Source of the DNA: Platanthera guangdongensis
Lineage: Eukaryota > Streptophyta > Magnoliopsida > Asparagales > Orchidaceae
DNA: 64,000 nt
Assembly: GCA_039583875.1 (NCBI GenBank)
Contig: CM077162.1
Coordinates: 164,732,720-164,796,719 of the forward strand
Direction of reading: 5' to 3'
Position 1 is the first letter of the stretch. Every line of letters begins with the position of its first letter. The position numbers and the translations under genes are program-made. This document shows, piece by piece, positions 22,663 to 35,059 of the stretch. The notes under the pieces were generated by a model. That model worked only from the letters and a program-made list of their open reading frames with translations, was not told the DNA's origin and made no database searches.

Positions 22663-24014
22663 TGAAAGTCCACCTAGTGTCAACTATGTGCACCTATGGG
22701 GGGGGGGGGAATAGGTGACGTGTGGTTCTTTTGCGGAATTTACGGATGTACTTCTTTTGGAGACTACGGTGTTCCTCTTTGTCCGACGACGTGTTCTTGA
22801 AGTCGATGAAGAGTCTACGACCTTGGTCTCACTTGGAGAGGATCTCCCGGAACCGGCGGCGGCAATCCGAGCGGCGGCTTGGTTCGGAGTCGGCGGCAAT
22901 GAAGGTGCGCTGCTGCAGTGCTTTGAGATCCAAACTTCTTTGCGAAGCAAACTAGGTCTACCAACGGTCACTCTAGGATCGGTCGTCTCGATCGATTCGG
23001 ACGGGGGGGTTTTTCCCGGTCAACAAATCGAGAGACAATAGATCTCTGGATAGACACGTGAGACGCAAGCTTTGCTAAGCTTCTGTCGCCGGAGATCGGG
23101 AAGAGGAACGATCAGCAGCGGCGACGTATTTGCCCGAGCGCGATGGTGGCGGCGGAAAGAGTTCGCGATTTTAGGGTTTTCCTTGCTCGGCTTCTTTCTT
23201 CGTTTTCCGTCCTTTTACTGTTCAAAATACCTGTATATAAATACTGTACAAGTTTTACAATATGACCGTTTGTGGGACCCACAATAGAAATCCTCAAATC
23301 CCGGTCCAGGAATTTAACAGCGGCAGAATCCGGTTCAGGAAATTCCGGAGAAAACGCCAAGGAAAAATCGGCGAGAATCGCGAGCGATTCTCGACGAATC
23401 GGCGAGAATCACCAAGTGATTCTCGACGATTCGTCGAGAATCGTTAGTGATTCTCGCCGAATCACTTATTGATTCTCAACGAATTTCACTTTGTATACAT
23501 GAGCTCCTTGGCCACTGGTTCGGCGAGAATCACTAGTGATTCTCGCCGAATCTTACTTGGCACCGTTTTGAGGTACCCAGAAGGAGTCGGCGAGAATCAC
23601 TAATGATTCTCGTCGATTCGGCGAGAATCACTAGTGATTCTCGTCGAATCGGCGAGAATCACTTGGTGATTCTCGTCGAATTTGCCTTGGACGAATTTTC
23701 GTCTTCCACCCAGGAGCTGCTCCTTGATCCTCCATGCTCCTTGTCTTCTCTTGCATATGAACGACCCTGTACTTGAAAGTAAGTGCACTCCAATAGAGAG
23801 AGTACACATAGGCCAACACACTGATCTGCTCAACGAGGGATTACGTCGTGCAGACCCGTGTATATTGACCTACTGCACCCTGACATTGGTGTGCACATAG
23901 CGTGGAGGAACTGCAAGCACAACTTGAAAGAGTTTATCAAATACATAGTCTATTGACCTTAGCTTGTCCAGGGGCTTCTTCAAATCAGGTACATTGTGGA
24001 TACAATACCCAACA
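22663..24014 (-). repeat. B 5' LTR
   Basis: 1352 bp. On the minus strand it starts TGTTGGGTATTGTATCCACA and ends CTTTCA. The palindrome cluster spans about 23364-23690, and a TATA-like sequence is at 23233-23243. It has one more palindrome block than the 3' LTR. Confidence 0.93.
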
Positions 24015-24170
24015 ACAAAGTATCAAAGAAGAAGGACTTGTGTCGACACACAGGATCAGTGTCGACACATGTTGAAGAAGTAGTGTCGAGAAGCAGATTC
24101 TACAACACAAGGAGTTGTGTCGACACCATGAAGGCTAGTGTCCACACTTAGTCTACTTGTGTCGACACTT

Positions 24171-24372
24171 GGTCTATAAGTGTCGACACTTAAAGACTGC
24201 CTGTCTCGACACTTTCAGACAGTTACAGAAAATTCAAGAAGTGATTGGATGACTTGACAGCTGCCATTCCAGCCGGTCTACTGCAACTGTCAGAGCTGTC
24301 AGAAAGTTGTTAGAAACCAGAACAGCCGGTTACCTTGGAGAAAGTCTATATAAAGACCCTTCTCCTTCGACA
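24171..24372 (+). repeat. A LTR segment, first copy of a 200-bp duplication
   Basis: This matches 24949-25150 with about one difference per ten bases. Both copies hold a TATA box (24346-24355 and 25123-25133) and the CCAGCCGGTCTACT motif. The two copies flank a CACTA transposon end. Confidence 0.85.
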
Positions 24373-24384
24373 TAATTGATTTAA

Positions 24385-24948
24385 ATTGAAGATTGAGTAT
24401 TGGATTCATTGTGTCATTTCTTTAATGACCAAATATTTTGTCACTGAATATATTTATTAGTGACAACTAAATTGATTACTAAAAGTTGTATTCCTTTTAC
24501 TGACTGAATTACTTTAGTCACAAAAATTACATTTGGTGTCAAAAATAATTAGGTCACTAAAATTTTATTTTGTGACCTGATCAACATAGCCACAAAAACT
24601 TCATTTTGTGACCAAATTCATTTGGTCACCAAAAAATCACTTTGTGACCATATCAATATAATCACTAAAAGTTCATTAAGTGACCGATTCAAGCTGGTCA
24701 CTAAAAATTAATTTAGTTAACAAATTAATTTGGTCACCTTGAAAACTTTTGGTGACAATAATTATTTGGGTCACTAAATATGTACAATTAGTGACAAAAC
24801 ACTTTTTGGTCACTAAATACATTTAGTGGCGGGGCATTCGTGACCACTTCATGACGGATTATATTTGATCACTAAATATCTTTAATGACAAAAATCCAAC
24901 TTTTAGTGACGAGAAAATTCGTCACTAAAAGTCAGTTTTCTACTAGTG
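24385..24948 (-). mobile_element. Terminal fragment of a CACTA DNA transposon
   Basis: The right end read on the minus strand begins CACTAGTAGAAAA, a typical CACTA terminus. About 560 bp of AT-rich sequence follows, with many short subterminal repeats in both directions (GGTCACTAAA, TTTGTGACC). No opposite terminus and no transposase are present, so only one end survives. The left boundary is approximate. Confidence 0.7.
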
Positions 24949-25122
24949 ATCTATAAGTGTCGACACTTAAACACTGACTGTCTCGACACTTTCAGACAGT
25001 TACAGAAAATTCAAGAAGTGACTGGATGACTTGACAGCTGCCATTCCAGCCGGTCTACTACAACTGTCAGAACTATCAGAAGTCTGTTAGGAACCGGATC
25101 AGCCGGTCACCATGAAGAAAGC

Positions 25123-25133
25123 TTATATAAAGG
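25123..25133 (+). promoter_or_regulatory. TATA box in A 3' LTR
   Basis: TTATATAAAGG lies downstream of the GTGTCGACAC array, matching a U3 promoter position. A second copy at 24346-24355 lies in the duplicated segment. Confidence 0.6.
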
Positions 25134-28080
25134 CTTATTCTGTCAACAGAAGATGATGATCAACAACAATCAGATTGGAGGTGATCAAGCAATTCATTGA
25201 AGAATCATTTGAAGTGATCAGAAGATCTAAGAAGTTGGAGAGAGAGAGCTCCTTCCAAGAAGACAGCTGTTGAACCAGGCTGTGAAGAAAGTTTCAGACT
25301 GAGTTCTGATTCCTAAGTTAGCAGTGATTGAAGATCAGATGTATAGAGACTCAACCCTATTGTGTTCTAAATTCAAGAAGCTTTGAAGGAAGCCAAGGAA
25401 GGTTGATCTCAGCAAAGTTCTTCAAAGAACTCATCAAGAAACCTGTCAACTCTTCTCTCTTATTCTGAGTTGTGGGGATATACATTGTAATTTTAATTTC
25501 TTGTAGGATCCTAAGGGATCTGAGTTGTAAGCCTGAAATTATAAAGGTTGAGTGGTAGGGCCTGTGTGCCTGAGTGTAGGATATATTTTTCTCTTAGTGT
25601 AGGCCTTGTTGAAGGCTGAGTGTAGGTCTTTGTGAAGACTGAGTGGTAGGGCTGTGTGCCTGAGTTGTAGGAGTGGGATCACTCTGAGCTGTAGGAACCT
25701 ATTTGGGGTTCTGAGTGTAAGATCTGAGGATCTGAGGAATAGTGGAGAAGTTTGGATGAATCTTGTATACTACTAGATAGGTGATGTGCCCGCGAACAAA
25801 CTCTTACTGTGGTTGGTTCGGTGAGTCGATCGACGCGGGCTTGCTTGGGTAGGCAAGTGCACCTATCGCAAGTAGTACTCGATATTCGGGGGAATACCGA
25901 GGTCGTATTGTTCTCGGGGTCGTGTTGACTATTCTTACTCCTCCGGGAGGACTATTATTTTACTGAAAGTAAGGTGGAATTTTTTACTTAATAAAAGGAG
26001 GAAAAGCAAAGGAGCGAAAAAACGATTTAGAAAATATTCGATGAAGGGTTAACGCTCGGCATCGAATCGGATTAAGACTAAAACAATTTTTAATAATAAA
26101 AAGACTTAGTTTTCAAATTAATAATAAGGCAACTTGGCCGTGGAGGTTCCACAAATGTGAGCTCACCTAGCTATAGGGATATCGCTCACCTAAACGTTAA
26201 GACTATTCTACCGAACGTTAGTCCGACGAAGGATTCCTCTTAACGCCCGCTTTACGCTAAGAACCCCGCTATTGGGTGGGGAACCCAATCCGGTAGAATT
26301 ACGCTTGTCCTCTCTCGAGGGTATGCACGCAACTCTATTTACCCAGGGGTGATCGGTCCATATGCACGGCCTCTCGGCTAGCTAGCATATGGACTACGGA
26401 AATAGGGCCCACACATCGATATGTGGTCCTACGCGTCGTAAACCCGGGGTAAACCCTAAGTGCTTAAATTAAAATGAAAATAAAGAGCTTCAATTATTAT
26501 AAATCATTTTAAATGTCCCAATGCTCTTCGATGCCGAGGCTAATAGCGATTAGCCACACATCGGTATGGGGACGACTTATAATTTAGTGAGGCGCGAGTT
26601 CGAATTTAAACACTAAACGTTTATAAGAAAGGGACACAAGAAAAATAACAACATTTAGAAAGCTAAAAAGTTAACTAAAACGAGAACTCACGCACACTCC
26701 AAATTATAAATGAAACAGAAACTAAGTTACACATAAAAGAAAATTGCATATTTCACATTTGCGAGTCCCACTCAAACGAGTGGGGGCGGTAAATAAAGGC
26801 TGAAAATTGCAAGTCCTACTCAAACGAGTAGGACTGAAATGAAAGCGAGTCCTACTCAAATGAGTAGGAGAAAATAAATGCGATTACAGGGCTAAAAAGT
26901 CCGGCCATTTAACTCAAGTGAGTAGGCGGAAAAATTAAGAAAGAAAAATTACAAATCCTACTCAAACGAGTAGGCGGGAAATAAAGTCCGGCCATTTAAA
27001 CTCAAGTGAGTAGGCGGAAAAATAAAGAAAGAAAAATTACAAGTCCTACTCGAACGAGTAGGACTGAAAATGAAAACGGTGCGCCATTTAACTCTTAACG
27101 AGTAGGCGGAAATAAATACACACAGACACACACACTCCATAAGAAATTCAAGAAAGCAATAAAGCTAACACCTACACTCACACACTCTACAAAATTGAAC
27201 AAAACATAAAAAGAAAGTAATAAAGTTAACACCTACACTCACACACTCTACATGATTTGAACAAAGCATTAAAAATTATACACCTACACTCACACACACA
27301 AAATGAAAAGTCAAAGTTACCTAAAAATTAAAACTTTTACTTTTTCAAGCATAGGTTTTGCCAAAAACAAATAAAAAGAAGAAATTACAATTTTAGAAGA
27401 CAAAAGTTTTTCAAAACAAATTGAAAACCAAAGTTTTTGGAAAATAAAAATTTCAACATTTCCATTCCTAGGATTTCATAAAAGAGCTAAAAAAAGTTGA
27501 AATAAAAGAGAGAAGAAAAAAGGTTTTCATCCTAAAATAAAGCTAAGTAAAAAAAACAAAAGAAACTTTAGTAACTCTTTTACACACTCATAAGAGTGAA
27601 GATGTTGAAGAAATTAAAAGAAGACATGAAAAAAAAACAAACCTAATTCATCATTTCATGAATTTCTAACAAAACCTAACTTGAGAAAAATTAAAGACAT
27701 GTAAAGAGGAAAACCTATCATCCCTAAGCATGAAAACAAGTAAAAAAAACATGTAAAGTAAGCATGTTACACTCATACACACACACACACTTTTCATAAA
27801 AGAAGAACTAAATGAAGAACAAAGATAAAACCAAGGATAAAAATGAGAAGGAAAGTGGGCACAAGTGTTCATTCCAAAGCTAAATATGAAGAGAAAAACT
27901 AACATTTTATTGATTTTTAGGAACTATTACAAGCTATTACAAGGGCTAAAGCTAAGACAAAACAAGAAATGAAATAAAAAAGGGAGAAATCTCCTTACAT
28001 AGCTTTGAAAATCACGGATGCAGCCCACAAAAAGACACTAACTTGGCCCAAAAATCTGAACCCTTGGACCTTACAGAACT

Positions 28081-28094
28081 GGGCTATTTATAGG
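28081..28094 (-). promoter_or_regulatory. TATA box in E 3' LTR
   Basis: The minus strand reads CCTATAAATAGCCC, directly downstream of the palindrome cluster. The same site is at 38294-38307 in the 5' LTR, and a near-identical one is in LTR H at 57747-57757. Confidence 0.7.
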
Positions 28095-28111
28095 CAAAAA
28101 ATTCTAAGTAC

Positions 28112-28660
28112 ACGCCCTCGGTCACGGGCGTGTAGGGGGGGCGTGACAGTACTATTCATGAAGGCGGCCGGCGATTGGACAGCAAAGTTGACTTCGGGCT
28201 GAGTTCGCAGCAGTCACGCCCCAGGTCACGGGCGTGACACTGGGCGTGTCGGGGAGGTAGAACCGGGCGCGGGTTGCGTCAAATGTCCTCGGCAGCATCC
28301 TGTCGGGCCAGCTGGAAAGGTCACGCCCCAGGTCACGGGCGTGACGCTGGGCGTGTCAGTAGGTGTCGACACTCGACGAATGTCAAGTGGAAAGTGTCGA
28401 GTCGAAATTGTCGAGCGGAAATTGGGTCACGCCCTCGGTCACGGGCGTGATACTGGGCGTGACTGTTGGTGTCGACACTCGACGATCGTCGAGTTGAATT
28501 CGTCGAGAGGAGAGGACACAGACTTGGGTCACGCCCCGTGTCGGGTGATACGGTCGTGTCGCCAGGCGTGTCGAGCATTTTACTTCAGAAATCTGCCAGT
28601 TCACGGAATTTGAGCGTCACGCCTTGGTCACGGGCGTGACAAATATGTCACGGGCGTGTA
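28112..28660. repeat. GTCACGCCC/GGGCGTGAC palindrome cluster in E LTR
   Basis: Six CACGGGCGTG cores, most paired with an upstream (G)TCACGCC(C/T) to make inverted repeats, plus two GTGTCGACAC decamers each followed by CTCGACGA. The same cluster is at about 38325-38870 in the other LTR. Confidence 0.9.
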
Positions 28661-28833
28661 CTGCCCAATTTTGGCAGATTTTGAATTTTTTCTGAAAAAT
28701 AAAATAAAACAAGTTAGAAGCAAATTTACAAGAATAAGAACATTTTATTGAACAAAAATAAGTAAAAACGACGAAAATAAATGAAAATGACTAAATTAAT
28801 GTGCACAAAAATACGTATATTTACAGTTCATCA

Positions 28834-30582
28834 AATACCCCCATACTTAGGCTTTTGCTATTCCAGAGCAAAAGTTTGAGGTGAATCTATAAGGAATAAA
28901 AAAAACTCTAAGTTTTGGCTATCGCTTAATCAATTATAAGAGAGATCGAAATAAATATACGGGGTGTAAGAGTTAAGTCCTAAAATTATGTAGATGATTT
29001 AAATAGCGCAAAAGTTTTGGCCAAAAGACTTCTTGATGTAATCAAATAGAAGGCAACATTTGTAATGGTTAGATTAACGAAAATAGTTTGGAATTATAAG
29101 AACTCTAGCTTATACGAGTGCTACTGGAAATAATACAATTTACTAATTATGCTCTCAAAAAGATTTTTGAATTAATTCTAGAATCGTGTAATTGACTAAG
29201 GGGGTAGTGTGGTTTATGAAGAGGGTTTTGATATTTGAGGTGAGGTAATTTTTTCTCGAACCTCCATGTTTTTTTTTCTTTTGGATTATTAGGAAAACGA
29301 AATCTTATTTTCCTAATATGATTTTTGTTTTTCAACTTCATAAGAAAAATTAACCCAATGTAAATTTGTAGGAGTAATGAATTTTATCCTCTTACTCCCT
29401 ATATAATCTTTTAAAATTATTGGGTGCCTATGTTTACGGAACGAAATCTTGTTCCCATTGACATAAGATCTTTTAAGGATAAAATTTTTCATGCCAAGTA
29501 GGTCATGAAAAGTAAGGGGAGAAAGGAAAACTAGATTGTAATCCTAAAAAATTTTTGAGAGCAACCTTAATAATTTGTACGTCCCAATTTTTTTCAGAAA
29601 GCTAAAAGTAAGTATAATTGAATTCTGTAGTCATTATTTCCTAACATAATATACGTGCTCTTATTAATGAAAAATTAGAAGTAGTGCCTAAAACGAGTTC
29701 GCTAGTTTTAACAAAGTATAAAGAATTCTTTAAAACTTAACCCCGGCTATTTAAATGTTTCAATCAATAATTAACAAACGGGTAGCAAACAGAGAATTAA
29801 TAGTATTCACATATAAATAAACTCAGAACAGAATTTTTGGATAGCAGAAAAGTTAAGTATGGAATATTTAATTTATTTGTTGCAAAACATTTTTTTGTTT
29901 GATTTTTATAGTTTTTATTATCATTTTTTTTGTGTTTTTCATTTATTATCTTTTTTTGTTGTATTTTTGTTTTTCGCAATTTTTTGAAATTTTTTTTTTT
30001 GAACTATTATCTTTTTTTTTTTGTATTTTTTAAGAGAATTTTCATAATATGTACAAAAATAAGGGAGAAAAAGAAAAAGGTTTGTACAAGAATGAGGAAG
30101 GGGGAGAGAGAAAAACAAAAAAAATATATACAAAGTGAAACTAAATAAAAATTTTTTTTTGGATTTTTGTTTTTTTCATTTAAAATTTTTTTGTTTTTTC
30201 ATTAAAAATTTTTTGTTTCATTTTAAGATGTTTTTTAATTTTTTTTGTTTTTGTTTTGTTGTTATATGTATTTTTTTGTATTTTTTGTTTTTGAGAAGCA
30301 GAAAAATTGAAGTGCAGAAAGTAAAGCACGAAAATACCCCCATACTTAAGTCCAACATTGTCCCCAATGTTGTATCGTAAGTATGCGGAACAGAAAGGAA
30401 AGACGATATGTACAAAGAAAAGAAAGGGAAGGGGGTAGAAGCTTCCTTGAAACGCGGTGGGGAAGGCCGATCAGAAACCCTGCGTTTATTAGAAAAAAAC
30501 AGCAAAGGTAATAAGGAAAGAGCGAAAAAGATAAGCGAGGGGTGCCTCCCAGGAGCGCTTTGTTTATAGTCGTGTAGCTTGA
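28834..30582 (-). other. E 3' UTR and polypurine tract, no env-like ORF
   Basis: AAGTATGGGGGTATT (minus strand, 28834-28848) abuts the LTR. The rest is AT-rich with long T runs and no credible ORF. Two blocks (28834-28880 and 30530-30567) are shared with element N. Confidence 0.8.
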
Positions 30583-31272
30583 CTATTTTGGCGGGTTTAT
30601 TAGGTGGAGGAAAGTTATGGTTTCGCTAAAACCGATCACTGGGTCGCCCGCGATGTAAGACTTTAACCGATGACCGTTTACTTTAAAAGAGCCTTTGTCC
30701 GGGTGGGAGACGAGTACGGTTCCATATGGAAAAACTTCTTCAACTAGGAAGGGACCGGACCATCTAGATTTTAATTTACCTGGAAAAAGCCTAAGACGTG
30801 AATTGTAAAGAAGGACAAGATCGCCCGGAGAAAATAATTTTTGGGACTTGATTTTTCGATCGTGATATAACTTAGAGCGCTCCTTATAGAATTTATTGCT
30901 CTTGTAAGCGTTCGCACGCCATTCATCGAGATCGTTTAGTTGCAGTTTTCTATTCTGAGCGGCTAAGTTGGAGTCAAGGTTTAAGAGTTTTAAAGCCCAA
31001 AGTGCGCGATGTTCTAATTCGACGGGTAAATGGCATGCTTTGCCGTAGACTAACCGGAACGGCGTACATCCAATAGCGGTTTTGTATACCGTCCGATACG
31101 CCCACAACACATCGTCGAGTTTAACGGACCAATCTTTCCTATTTAGCGAAACGGTTTTTTCTATAATTCGCTTAATCTCTCGATTTACTACCTCGACTTG
31201 GCCACTTGTTTGCGGGTGGTAGGGGGTGGCAAGCTTGTGCGTGACTCCGTATTTAACTAACGTCTTAGCCAT
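30583..31272 (-). pseudogene. E integrase, C-terminal part
   Basis: A 229-codon frame covering the end of the integrase core ([20 protein letters not shown], with the catalytic Glu) and the C-terminal domain ([29 protein letters not shown]). It is separated from the upstream pol frame by a single shift near a T run at about 31338-31344. Confidence 0.9.
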
Positions 31273-33722
31273 AAGAGCGTTACAGAAATGCGTTCCCCTA
31301 TCACTAACAATTGCGCGAGGCGTGCCGAAGCGAGAAATATTTTTTTAAGAAATGTAACGACGACTCGCGCATCGTTGGTGGGGAGAGCTTGCGCTTCCGC
31401 CCACCTTGATACGTAGTCGACCGCCACTAAAATATACATATTTTTGAAAGACGGAGGTAGGGGGCCAACAAAATCTATGCCCCACAAATCGAAGACTTCG
31501 CACTCTAAAAACATGTTTTGGGGCATCTCGTCGCGACGAGAGATGTTACCCGACCGCTGACAGCTATCGCATGCGCGCACAAAATTATCCGCGTCTTTGA
31601 AGAGAGTGGGCCAAAAGTAGCCCGCCTCGAGCGCCTTCCGAGCGGTCCGGTTGGCTTGATAATGCCCACCGGCTGGACCCTCGTGGCAGTGCTTAAGAAT
31701 TTGTAAGCACTCCACACCCGCAACGCATCGTCGAACCGCTTGGTCCGCGCAGATACGAAAAAGAAATGGGTCCTCCCAAAAGAAATTTTTCAAGTCAAAA
31801 AAGAATTTCTTCTTTTGATGACTGGAAAACTCTTTCGGAAGGACCCGCGCTACTAAAAAATTTGCAAAATCTGCGAACCAAGGCGAAGATGACGAGGATT
31901 TATTAATGGCAAGAAGGCGTTCCTCGGGGAATCTGTCATTTATTTCAGATTCGACGAGCGCTTTCGCACCCGGATTTTCTAAACGGGAGAGGTGGTCTGC
32001 CGCTAGATTTTCCGCTCCCCGCTTATCTCGGATCTCCAAATAGAACTCTTGTAGGAGGAGAATCCATCGAAGAAGGCGGGGCTTCGCATCATTTTTAGCT
32101 AATAAATATTTAAGCGCGGAGTGATCGGTAAAAACGATAACTTTAGATAGCGTTATATACGAGCGATACTTATCGAAAGCGAAAACGACGGCTAAGAGTT
32201 CCTTTTCCGTTGTCGTGTAATTTACTTGTGCGGAAGTGAGCGTCTTGCTAGCGTAATAAATAGGGTGAAAATGTTTTTCGACGCGTTGGCCAAGAACGGC
32301 ACCTAAGGCAATATCACTAGCGTCGCACATTATTTCGAACGGAAGAGACCAATTAGGGGCCACTAATATTGGTGAAGAGATAAGTTTTTGTTTTATCAAA
32401 TTAAAGGCGGACTCGCATTCGCTACTAAAGATGAAACGTGATTCCTTTTCCAAGAGGTGGGTTAGCGGCTTTGTTATTTTTGAAAAATCTTGAATGAAGC
32501 GTCGATAAAAGCCCGCATGGCCTAAGAAACTCCTAATAGATTTTACGTTTGTTGGATGCGGAAGTTTTTCTATAATTTCTATCTTGGCCTTATCCACCTC
32601 TATCCCCTTAGACGAAATCATATGGCCGAGTACCAAACCTCCTCGAACCATAAAGTTGCATTTTTCCCAATTTAAAACAAGGCTTGTGTCCTCGCACCGT
32701 TGAAGGACACGATCTAAATTATTAAGGCAATCGGGAAAAGAGCGTCCGAAAACAGAAAAGTCATCCATAAAGACTTCCATAATGTCTTCTACTAGCTCGC
32801 CAAAGATCGCTAGCATACATCTTTGGAATGTAGCTGGCGCGTTGCAGAGTCCAAATGGCATTCTTCGATAGGCGAAGGTGCCGAACGGGCAAGTAAAAGT
32901 TGTTTTCTCTTGATCATCGGGGGAAATGGGGATTTGGAAAAACCCCGATAAACCATCAAGAAAACAATAATACGGATGACCGGATAAACGCTCTAAAATC
33001 TGGTCTAGAAATGGCAGAGGGAAATGGTCCTTGCGGGTGGCGTCGTTAAGTTTCATATAGTCGATGCACACTCGCCAACCCGTAACAGTACGAGTTGGGA
33101 CAAGCTCGTTATGCTCATTCGCCACTACGGTAAGACCGCCCTTCTTGGGCACGACATGCACGGGACTAACCCATGCACTGTCCGAAATAGGGTAGATAAT
33201 TCCCGCATCTAATAACTTAATGATTTCGGCTTTAACGACGTCTTTCATGTTTGGGTTAAGACGACGCTGCGGCTGAATCGTTTTGCGGCAATTATCGTTA
33301 AGGAAAATCTTATGGGTGCAAAAGGAGGGGCTAATTCCCTTTAGGTCAGAGATTTGCCACGCAATTGCGTGGCGATGTTTAAATAAAACTTCTAATAGAT
33401 CGGAAGTCTCCGAATCACTCAAGTCCGAAGAAATGATAACGGGGTGCGTATCACCTTTTCCCAAAAAAGCGTACTTGAGCGAGGCGGGTAAGGGTTTGAG
33501 GTCTAGGATGGGCGGTTATTCTAGGGAGGTTTTAATTCCTATGTCTTTCTTACCAATTAGTTCGAAAGGCAAGTCTATAGACGTATCCTCATCGCAGTTA
33601 AAATTTTCGAGCGCATAAATATCGTCGTTTAAAAATACGGACTCGAAAATGGGAGAAGAACGATCTCCGAAAAAGGTATCTAAAGAATAGCAGAAATCGT
33701 CGCTCGATGACAAATTGTCCAT
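31257..33722 (-). pseudogene. E pol: end of protease region, RT, RNase H, integrase N-terminus
   Basis: A single frame from 33722 interrupted only by TAA at 33516-33518. RT runs from about 33270 ([25 protein letters not shown], catalytic FMDDFSVFG). RNase H follows ([28 protein letters not shown]), then the integrase zinc finger ([21 protein letters not shown]) and the first catalytic Asp in [10 protein letters not shown]. The frame is lost just before the second integrase Asp. Confidence 0.92.
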
Positions 33723-33877
33723 CGAGGGATTAATAGAGAATGTAACTTGGTCATCGCCTACTCGGAGGAGAAGGCTACCATTACTAACATCTATTAGTGC
33801 GCGGGAGGTGGCGAGAAAAGGGCGACCGAGTATTATTGGTACCTCGGCGTCCTCCTCGATATCTAAGATGACGAAGT

Positions 33878-35059
33878 CTACCGGAAGGTAAACTTGTCGA
33901 CTCGGACAAGGACGTCCTCCACTACCCCGATAGGGAACTTAACCGAGCGATCCGCTAATTGGATGCGCATATTCGTAGGACTAGGAGTACCCAAACCTAA
34001 ACGCGAAAAGAGCGAGAACGGCATCAGATTAATGCTAGCCCCTAAATTAGCTAAGGCGTACTTTACTAATATATCGCCAAAAAGGCACGAGATGGAAAAC
34101 CGTCCCGGGTCGTTTTGTTTTGCGGGCAATTTATTAGTAAGGGCCGCCGAGCAGACAGCGTTGAGAGATATATGCGAAATATCCTCTAATTTGCGTTTAT
34201 TAGAAAGTAGTTCTTTTAAAAATTTCGCATATTTGGGCATTTGCGAGATAGCCTCGCAAAAAGGACCATTAATGTGAATTTGTTTTAGTAATAAAATAAA
34301 TTTTTCATATTGCGCGTCCTTACGCTCGTTTTCTAACTTATGCGGATACGGAAGAGCCTTGTTTAAAATAATTTTTTCTTTTATAATAGGTAAAGGCGGC
34401 GTAAGCGAAGAAAGGGGAAGAGGGGTCGGAGGTGAAATATGTACCTGAGGGTCGGTCCGTTTTGGATCGACCACCTCCTTTCCACTACGGAGGGTTATAG
34501 CGTTGGCGTTCTCCCGCGGATTGGGCTCCGTGTTTCCCGGCAGTGCCCCGAGCGCGCGCTCGGACATCATCCTCGCCAGCTGTCCAACCTGTTGTTCGAG
34601 TGTTTTTAGCGATCCGGTGATGTTCCGGATATTTGACTCGTTGGACGCAATATACTTCGAAAACTTTTCCTCCATCGGGGAGGGTTTCGGAAGAGGAGGG
34701 GGAGGAAGAAATCCGGGCGCATAAGAAATAGGGGGACGCTGAGCATTATTCGGGTTGCTCCACGAGAAGTTGGGGTGATTCCTCCAACCCGGATTATAGT
34801 TATTACTATAAGGGTTGTTGTTGGGGTTGAAGGGGGGACGACCCGAATTTCCCATGAAGTCCACGAACTCTTCAGCTACGCAGACATTAGGGGGAATAAA
34901 ACAAGGCGGAGTGGAGGAGGCAGCAGACATCTCCGCCACCTGCTTTGTTAACCTTGCAACTTGAAGGGTCAAGAGAGCAGTGGCATCCACTTCAAAAAGA
35001 CCAGCCGCCGGCTTTGGCCGTCCCCGCGGGACGTTCCATTGATAGGCATTCATAGCCAT
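33878..35059 (-). pseudogene. E Gag C-terminal part and protease start
   Basis: A 393-codon frame. It includes GRPPFNPNNNPYSN and NPGWRNHPNFSW (Athila Gag signature), a proline-rich linker and a coiled segment. The protease loop reads ANLGASINLMPFS where the family normally has an Asp (D-L-G-A-S). No CCHC knuckle is recognisable in the expected place upstream of VDFMGN; only CFIPPNVC is seen. The frame ends by a one-base shift after VDKF. Both changes would abolish protease function. Confidence 0.88.

Larger units (their letters stand above)
15412..24014 (-). mobile_element. Element B: SIRE-like Ty1/copia retrotransposon, nearly intact
   Basis: The 5' LTR is 22663-24014 and the 3' LTR 15412-16710. 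The minus-strand PBS TGGTATCAGAGC (initiator-Met type) and the AAATAGGGGGAGAT tract are both present. The order gag, protease, integrase, RT, RNase H places it in Ty1/copia. A large gag with two zinc knuckles and LTRs beginning TGTTGGGTATTG fit SIRE/Maximus. Flanks ACTAA and ACAAA agree at four of five positions. One frameshift in RT and a frame change between gag and pol are the only visible coding faults. No extra ORF follows pol, unlike A and C. Confidence 0.92.
25782..28833 (-). repeat. E 3' LTR
   Basis: 3052 bp with TG...CA ends. On the minus strand it starts TGATGAACTGTAAATATACG. It contains the palindrome cluster (28112-28660), a TATA box (28081-28094), CA-rich microsatellite stretches (27120-27300, 27770-27790) and repeated ACTC(A/G)A(A/G)CGAGTAGG motifs (26770-27110). 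Confidence 0.93.

Noticed and set aside
28341..28613. A 90-codon frame in the E LTR, repeated at 38552-38824
   Set aside because: It falls in the palindrome cluster; both strands are open because of the inverted repeats, and no domain is recognised.
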